Shown here piece after piece: positions 41,332-44,832 of a stretch of 44,832 nt of DNA. The stretch covers positions 1 through 44,832 of the forward strand of contig NZ_JBMGQR010000031.1 in the NCBI RefSeq assembly GCF_049059935.1. The letters are read 5' to 3'. The notes under the pieces were generated by a model. That model was given only the letters and a program-made list of their open reading frames with translations, was not told the DNA's origin and made no database searches. Each line of letters starts with the position of its first letter. Position 1 is the stretch's first letter. This stretch comes from JAURVT01 sp049059935. GTDB lineage: Bacteria; Actinomycetota; Actinomycetes; Propionibacteriales; Nocardioidaceae. The position numbers and the translations under genes were made by a program.

Positions 41332-42248
41332 GCTGCTGCCTCCTGGTCGTGGGCGGCCCGCGGGCCGGTCATCTCGAAGAACACGTCCTCCAGCGAGCGC
41401 TCGACGAGCCTCACCTCGTGGACGGCGACGCCCGCGGCCACCAGCTCGGCCACCAGGCGCGGCGCCTGGTCGTCGCCGACGTCGAGGAGCACCTCGTCGC
41501 CGTCGAGGTGCACGCCGTCCTCGCCGGCGACGCGCATCGCGACGGCGAGGACGTCGGCGGTCGGGGCGCCGCGGACGCTCAGCCGGGCCGACCCGCGCAG
41601 CTCGGCGACGGTCGACTCGCTCAGCAGGTGCCCCTCGCCGACGACGCCCACGCGGTGGCAGATCTCCTGCACCTCCACGAGCTGGTGGCTCGACAGGATC
41701 ACGGTGCGTCCCTCGGCGGCGAGGTCGGCGACGAGCGTCCGCATGTCCTGGACGCCGGCGGGATCGAGGCCGTTGCTGGGCTCGTCGAGCACCACCAGGT
41801 CCGGATCGCCCATCAGGGCCGACGCGACGCCGAGGCGCTGCTTCATGCCCAGGGAGTACGACCGGAACCGGTCGCGCCCGCGTCCGCCGAGGTCGACGCG
41901 GTCGAGCGCCTGGTCGACGTCGCGGTCGGCCAGGCCCCGGTAGCGCGCCATCACCCGCAGGTTCTCGCGGCCGGTGAGGTAGGGGAAGAACCCGGGGCCC
42001 TCGACCAGGGCGCCGACGCGGGCGTTGACCTCCGGCGTCCCGGCCGGCATGCCCAGCACCCGGGCGTGCCCGGACGTGGGGCGCACCAGCCCGAGCACCA
42101 TCCGCAGGGTGGTGGTCTTGCCGGCGCCGTTGGGCCCGAGGAACCCGTACACCTCGCCCCGGCGCACGGTCATGCTGACGGCGTCCACGGCGACGCGGTC
42201 GCCGTAGTGCTTGGTGAGGCGGTCTGTCTCGATCACGTGCTCGGTCAT
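41328..42248 (-). CDS. ABC exporter ATP-binding protein
   Basis: 306 aa. Walker A GPNGAGKTT (~39-47), signature SLGMKQRLG (~132-140), Walker B LVVLDEPSNGLDPAG (~150-164) and switch SSHQ are present; the C-terminal ~80 residues form the regulatory tail with ERSLEDVFFEMTG, typical of drug/bacteriocin ABC-2 exporters (BcrA/DrrA-like). It pairs with the permease gene and is divergent from the two-component system across 131 nt. Induction by the LuxR regulator is likely. Confidence 0.88.
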   Translation of the reverse strand: MTEHVIETDRLTKHYGDRVAVDAVSMTVRRGEVYGFLGPNGAGKTTTLRMVLGLVRPTSGHARVLGMPAGTPEVNARVGALVEGPGFFPYLTGRENLRVMARYRGLADRDVDQALDRVDLGGRGRDRFRSYSLGMKQRLGVASALMGDPDLVVLDEPSNGLDPAGVQDMRTLVADLAAEGRTVILSSHQLVEVQEICHRVGVVGEGHLLSESTVAELRGSARLSVRGAPTADVLAVAMRVAGEDGVHLDGDEVLLDVGDDQAPRLVAELVAAGVAVHEVRLVERSLEDVFFEMTGPRAAHDQEAAA

Positions 42249-42306
42249 GGGGACGAGCCTCGCGGACGGCGGGCGCCGCGTCGTCCGTCGCGGGGAGGCC
42301 CCGGTG

Positions 42307-42322
42307 TACGCAGATCCGCGTA
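42307..42322. promoter_or_regulatory. TACGC inverted repeat, candidate response-regulator operator
   Basis: TACGC-AGATCC-GCGTA (5-6-5) lies between the exporter and kinase genes, with a further TACGC half-site at 42344-42348. NarL/LuxR-type regulators bind such inverted repeats. Binding by the regulator at 43489 is inferred. Confidence 0.5.
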
Positions 42323-42367
42323 GGCGCGGGCCGCTCGCGGGAGTACGCCGCGACGGTCGGGAGCGCC

Positions 42368-42373
42368 TAGCCT
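42368..42373 (+). promoter_or_regulatory. -10 box TAGCCT, leaderless sensor kinase
   Basis: TAGCCT ends 6 nt before ATG 42380; no ribosome-binding site. Confidence 0.5.
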
Positions 42374-42379
42374 GCGGGC

Positions 42380-43492
42380 ATGACGCAGACCTCGGCGACC
42401 GCACGGCTGTCGGCCGTGCCGCTGTGGGTCGTGCCGCTCCTGGTGCTGCTCGTGGGCGGGAGTGTCGCGACGAACGTCCGCGAGGGGTCGATGCTCGCGA
42501 CGACCGCGCCGCTCCTGCTGGCCGTGGTGTGCGTGTGCGCGGCCCCCTGGCGACCGGACGCCGCGCTGCTGGGCAGCGGTGCGGCGATCGCCGCGTACTT
42601 CGCCGTCGGGGGAGCGGACGGGCCGGTCTACCTCACCGTGCCCGTCGTGGCGCTAATCGCGTCCTCGCAGCGCCCCACCCGACGGGCGGCCGTCCTCGCG
42701 GCCGTGGCCGTGGTCCTGATGTGGGCGGGGCTGCTGACCCGGCTGCTGACCTCCGACCAGTCGCTCGAGGGCACCGTCTGGCCGATGACGGGCCTGCTCG
42801 CCCTGACGGCCGCGGCCGTCGCCGTCGGCGCGATGCTGCGGGAGCGGCGGGCGTCCCACGCCGAGCAGACGCGCCGGGCCGCGGCCGAGGAGCAGCTGCG
42901 GATGGCCCAGGACCTGCACGACGGCGTCGGGCACGGGCTCGCCGTCGTCGCGATGCAGGCGGGGGTGGCGCTGCACGTTCTCGATCGCGACCCCGCCCAG
43001 GTGCGGGCCTCGCTCGAGGCGATCCGCGACACCAGCCGGCAGTCGCTCGAGGAGCTGCGCGGGCAGCTCGTCCGCCTGGGCGCGGGGCCGGACGCCACCC
43101 CCGCCGGCCCCCGTCGGGGTCTCGACGACGTGCCGCAGCTGCTCGACCGGGTGCGCTCCGGCGGGCTCGACGTGACCTTCCGCGGCGCGGACGCGACGGT
43201 GCCGCACGACGTCGGCGCTGCCGCCTACCTCGTCGTCCAGGAGTCGCTCACCAACGTGCTGCGGCACGCCGCGGCGTCGCGTGCCGAGGTCCGTCTGGAC
43301 GTGGCCGACGGGGTGCTGCTCGTGTCGGTCATCGACGACGGACGGGGCGGCGCGAGCGCCGACTCGGGCCTCGGCATGGGCCTGCCGGGCATGCGCGCCC
43401 GCGTCGAGGCCCTGGGCGGCACGGTCTCGGCCGGGCGCCGGGCGGGCGGGTTCGCCGTCCGCGCCGAGCTGCCCGTCGGCGGTGCCGCATGA
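42380..43492 (+). CDS. Sensor histidine kinase (NarL/DesK type)
   Basis: 370 aa. About four to five membrane helices in the first 155 residues (WVVPLLVLLVGG, TTAPLLLAVVCVCA, AAVLAAVAVVLMWAG and others). The HisKA_3 dimerisation domain has phospho-acceptor His180 in AQDLHDGVGH. The ATPase domain has N-box ESLTNVLRHA (~292-301), DDGRGG and GLGMGLPGMRARVEALGG. The short extracellular loops suggest sensing in or at the membrane, as with intramembrane-sensing kinases beside drug exporters. ATGA overlap with the regulator gene. Confidence 0.9.
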   Translation: MTQTSATARLSAVPLWVVPLLVLLVGGSVATNVREGSMLATTAPLLLAVVCVCAAPWRPDAALLGSGAAIAAYFAVGGADGPVYLTVPVVALIASSQRPTRRAAVLAAVAVVLMWAGLLTRLLTSDQSLEGTVWPMTGLLALTAAAVAVGAMLRERRASHAEQTRRAAAEEQLRMAQDLHDGVGHGLAVVAMQAGVALHVLDRDPAQVRASLEAIRDTSRQSLEELRGQLVRLGAGPDATPAGPRRGLDDVPQLLDRVRSGGLDVTFRGADATVPHDVGAAAYLVVQESLTNVLRHAAASRAEVRLDVADGVLLVSVIDDGRGGASADSGLGMGLPGMRARVEALGGTVSAGRRAGGFAVRAELPVGGAA

Positions 43493-44157
43493 TCCGGGTC
43501 GCGGTGGTGGACGACCAGTCCGTCGTGCGGATGGGCCTGGCGGCCCTGATCGGCGGCGAGGACGACCTGCAGCTCGTCGGCGAGGCCGGTGACGGCGACG
43601 CGGGGCTGGCGCTCGTCCGCGCGCAGCGACCCGACGTCGTGCTCTGCGACATCCGGATGCCCGGCACCGACGGCCTCGCCATGCTGCGAACCGTCGCGGA
43701 GGACGAGTCGCTCGCGTCGGTCCGGGTGGTGATGCTGACGACGTTCGAGCTCGACGAGTACGTGTTCGAGGCGCTGCGCGCGGGTGCGAGCGGCTTCCTG
43801 CTCAAGGACGCCGAGCCCACCAGCCTGCTCGACGCCGTCCGACAGGTGGCCGCGGGCGGCTCCCTGCTCGCGCCGTCGGTGACGCGCCGGATGATCGAGG
43901 AGCTGGGCGGACGTCGCCCGTCCCGTCCGCACCCGCGGATCGGCGACCTCACCGACCGCGAGCGCGAGCTGGCCGCGTGGGTCGCGACGGGCCGCTCGAA
44001 CGCCGAGATCGCCGAGGCCCTCGTCCTCAGCCCGGACACCGTCCGCACCCACGTCAGCCGCGCGATGGTCAAGCTCCAGGCCCGCGACCGTGCGCAGCTC
44101 GTGGTGTTCGCCCTGCAGTCGGGCCTCGACGCCGACCGCCGCCGCCCCGACCGATGA
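43489..44157 (+). CDS. NarL/LuxR-family response regulator
   Basis: 222 aa. The receiver domain has VVDDQ at the start, phospho-acceptor Asp54 in VLCDIRMPG, TTF and a lysine in LLKDAEP (~104). The C-terminal HTH is LTDRERELAAWVATGRSNAEIAEALVLSPDTVRTHVSRAMVKLQARDR. Partner of the upstream kinase. Its stop TGA sits inside the left arm of the 44156-44204 palindrome. Confidence 0.92.
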   Translation: MIRVAVVDDQSVVRMGLAALIGGEDDLQLVGEAGDGDAGLALVRAQRPDVVLCDIRMPGTDGLAMLRTVAEDESLASVRVVMLTTFELDEYVFEALRAGASGFLLKDAEPTSLLDAVRQVAAGGSLLAPSVTRRMIEELGGRRPSRPHPRIGDLTDRERELAAWVATGRSNAEIAEALVLSPDTVRTHVSRAMVKLQARDRAQLVVFALQSGLDADRRRPDR

Positions 44158-44204
44158 GTCGTCGGTGCCTCAGGGGCCTATAGCCCCCGAGGCACCGACA
44201 ACTC
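44156..44204. repeat. GTCGGTGC palindrome, copy 2 (likely bidirectional terminator)
   Basis: GAGTCGTCGGTGCCTCAGGGGC (split: outer GAGTCGTCGGTGC, inner CTCAGGGGC) pairs with GCCCCCGAGGCACCGACAACTC around a CTATA loop, 20 pairs and two mismatches. It overlaps the response-regulator stop and lies 14 nt before the stop of the minus-strand oxygenase. Confidence 0.75.
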
Positions 44205-44218
44205 CAGGGAGTCGGGAG

Positions 44219-44832
44219 TTAGGGCCGGGTGCCGACCACCGGGTTGAGGTCGGACGCCGCGAGGCCGCCGGGCTCGACGCCGGGCAGGAACTCGCGCCAC
44301 GTCCCGCTGATCAGGGTGGGCTGCGCGATGACGTGCGCGCCGTCGGCGTAGTACGTCGTGGCCAGCGCCCGGCGGGGCTGCGTCGTCTGGTTCGGGCCGG
44401 CGGTGTGGAAGCACAGCGCGGAGTGGAACGACACCTCGCCCACGGCGAACGGCGAGGACTCGACGGAGACGCCCCGCTCGGCGAGCCGCTCGGCGACGGC
44501 GGTGTCGTACGTGGTGCCCACCTTGTCGAACTCCAGGTCGGCCAGCTCGTCGCGCACGTCGCGGCCGCGGGCGAACGACAGCGGCCCCATGCGTCCGGGG
44601 ATCGCCGACATCGGCATCCACGCGGTGACGGCCTGCACGGTGTCGAGCGGGAAGTGCTCGGCGTCGTGGTGCCACGGGGTGCGGCCGCAGCCGGACTCCT
44701 TGGACAGCGCGTTGTCGTGGTAGATCCGCACGCCCGCCTCGCCGAGCAGCCCGGCGGCCAGGCCGCCCAGGCGCGGTGACAGCGCGACGCTGCGCATGAG
44801 GTCGTCGTGCAGCCACATCTGCTCGAGCGCGG
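44219..44832 (-). CDS. Phytanoyl-CoA dioxygenase-family protein, 5' partial
   Basis: 204 residues visible; the frame is open at the right edge, so the N-terminus is missing. Fe(II)/2-oxoglutarate oxygenase of the PhyH group: the HxD iron motif is in TPWHHDAEHFPLD, and the distal His lies in SFHSALCFHTAGPNQT followed by an Arg-containing PRRAL stretch for 2-oxoglutarate. An in-frame ATG at 44818 exists but lies inside the fold, so the real start is upstream. The substrate is unknown. Confidence 0.82.
   Translation of the reverse strand, partial: ALEQMWLHDDLMRSVALSPRLGGLAAGLLGEAGVRIYHDNALSKESGCGRTPWHHDAEHFPLDTVQAVTAWMPMSAIPGRMGPLSFARGRDVRDELADLEFDKVGTTYDTAVAERLAERGVSVESSPFAVGEVSFHSALCFHTAGPNQTTQPRRALATTYYADGAHVIAQPTLISGTWREFLPGVEPGGLAASDLNPVVGTRP

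Noticed and set aside
1..44832. CRISPR array, prophage, insertion sequence or integrated element
   Set aside because: No direct-repeat array, transposase, integrase or attachment-like repeat was seen; composition and codon use look uniform throughout.

Overview
The window is high-GC DNA with dense, short-spaced genes, many GTG starts and ATGA/GTGA stop-start overlaps. Its gene order (adnA-adnB-nudC-mrx1-uvrD2-whiB7-ABC1 kinase-RRE/ThiF-like protein-DUF2342 protein-PDZ/Lon-like protease-UPF0182) matches, from memory, the M. tuberculosis Rv3202c-Rv3193c neighbourhood. With WhiB, mycoredoxin and AdnAB this indicates an actinomycete. Gene content (PPA1309 family, AztABCD, GC bias) suggests Propionibacteriales/Nocardioidaceae, but that rank is an inference. 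I saw no transposase, integrase, CRISPR array or rRNA.

Layout. 1-9.6 kb is the DNA-repair block: adnA (5' end outside the window), adnB, nudC, mrx1 (minus) and uvrD2. 9.6-11.4 kb holds a mycothiol-dependent-enzyme-like gene and whiB7. whiB7 has a promoter with an AT-rich element 3 bp before the -35, a 71-codon upstream ORF, and two mutually exclusive hairpins (antiterminator and terminator). 11.4-18.9 kb is the conserved actinobacterial set: ABC1 kinase coupled to an RRE/ThiF-like protein, DUF45 protease, NUDIX enzyme, DUF2342 protein, MoaE, a small membrane protein, PDZ/Lon-like protease and PPA1309 protein. 19-22 kb is UPF0182, then initiator tRNA-fMet. 22.3-30.2 kb has a DUF1330 protein, epoxide hydrolase, transglutaminase-like protein, a MASE1-PAS-PAS-GGDEF-EAL protein and a SNF2-type helicase. 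30.2-31.2 kb has a glutaredoxin-like protein and a small alarmone synthetase. 31.3-36.2 kb is a zinc-uptake locus: aztA divergent from aztB-aztD-aztC-aztD, with a Fur/Zur-like operator between. 36.3-40.4 kb has a VOC protein, an AraC regulator, a Baeyer-Villiger-type monooxygenase and an alcohol dehydrogenase. 40.4-44.2 kb has an ABC-2 exporter divergent from a NarL-type two-component system. A phytanoyl-CoA-dioxygenase-like gene runs off the right edge.

How the parts work together. AdnAB resects double-strand breaks and UvrD2 is a third UvrD-family motor nearby. The whiB7 leader looks like a translation-sensing switch for intrinsic antibiotic resistance. The azt genes form a full zinc importer with two complementary lipoprotein chaperones. 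The AraC/monooxygenase/dehydrogenase trio could convert an alcohol via a ketone to an ester or lactone. The two-component system probably controls the divergent exporter through a TACGC inverted repeat between them.

The most interesting non-gene signals are the whiB7 attenuator, two copies of a 70-bp two-hairpin repeat with compensatory base changes (22033-22102 and 30179-30248), two related intergenic palindromes with GTCGGTGC/GCACCGAC outer arms between convergent genes, and a run of TANNNT boxes placed 6-7 nt before start codons, indicating leaderless mRNAs.
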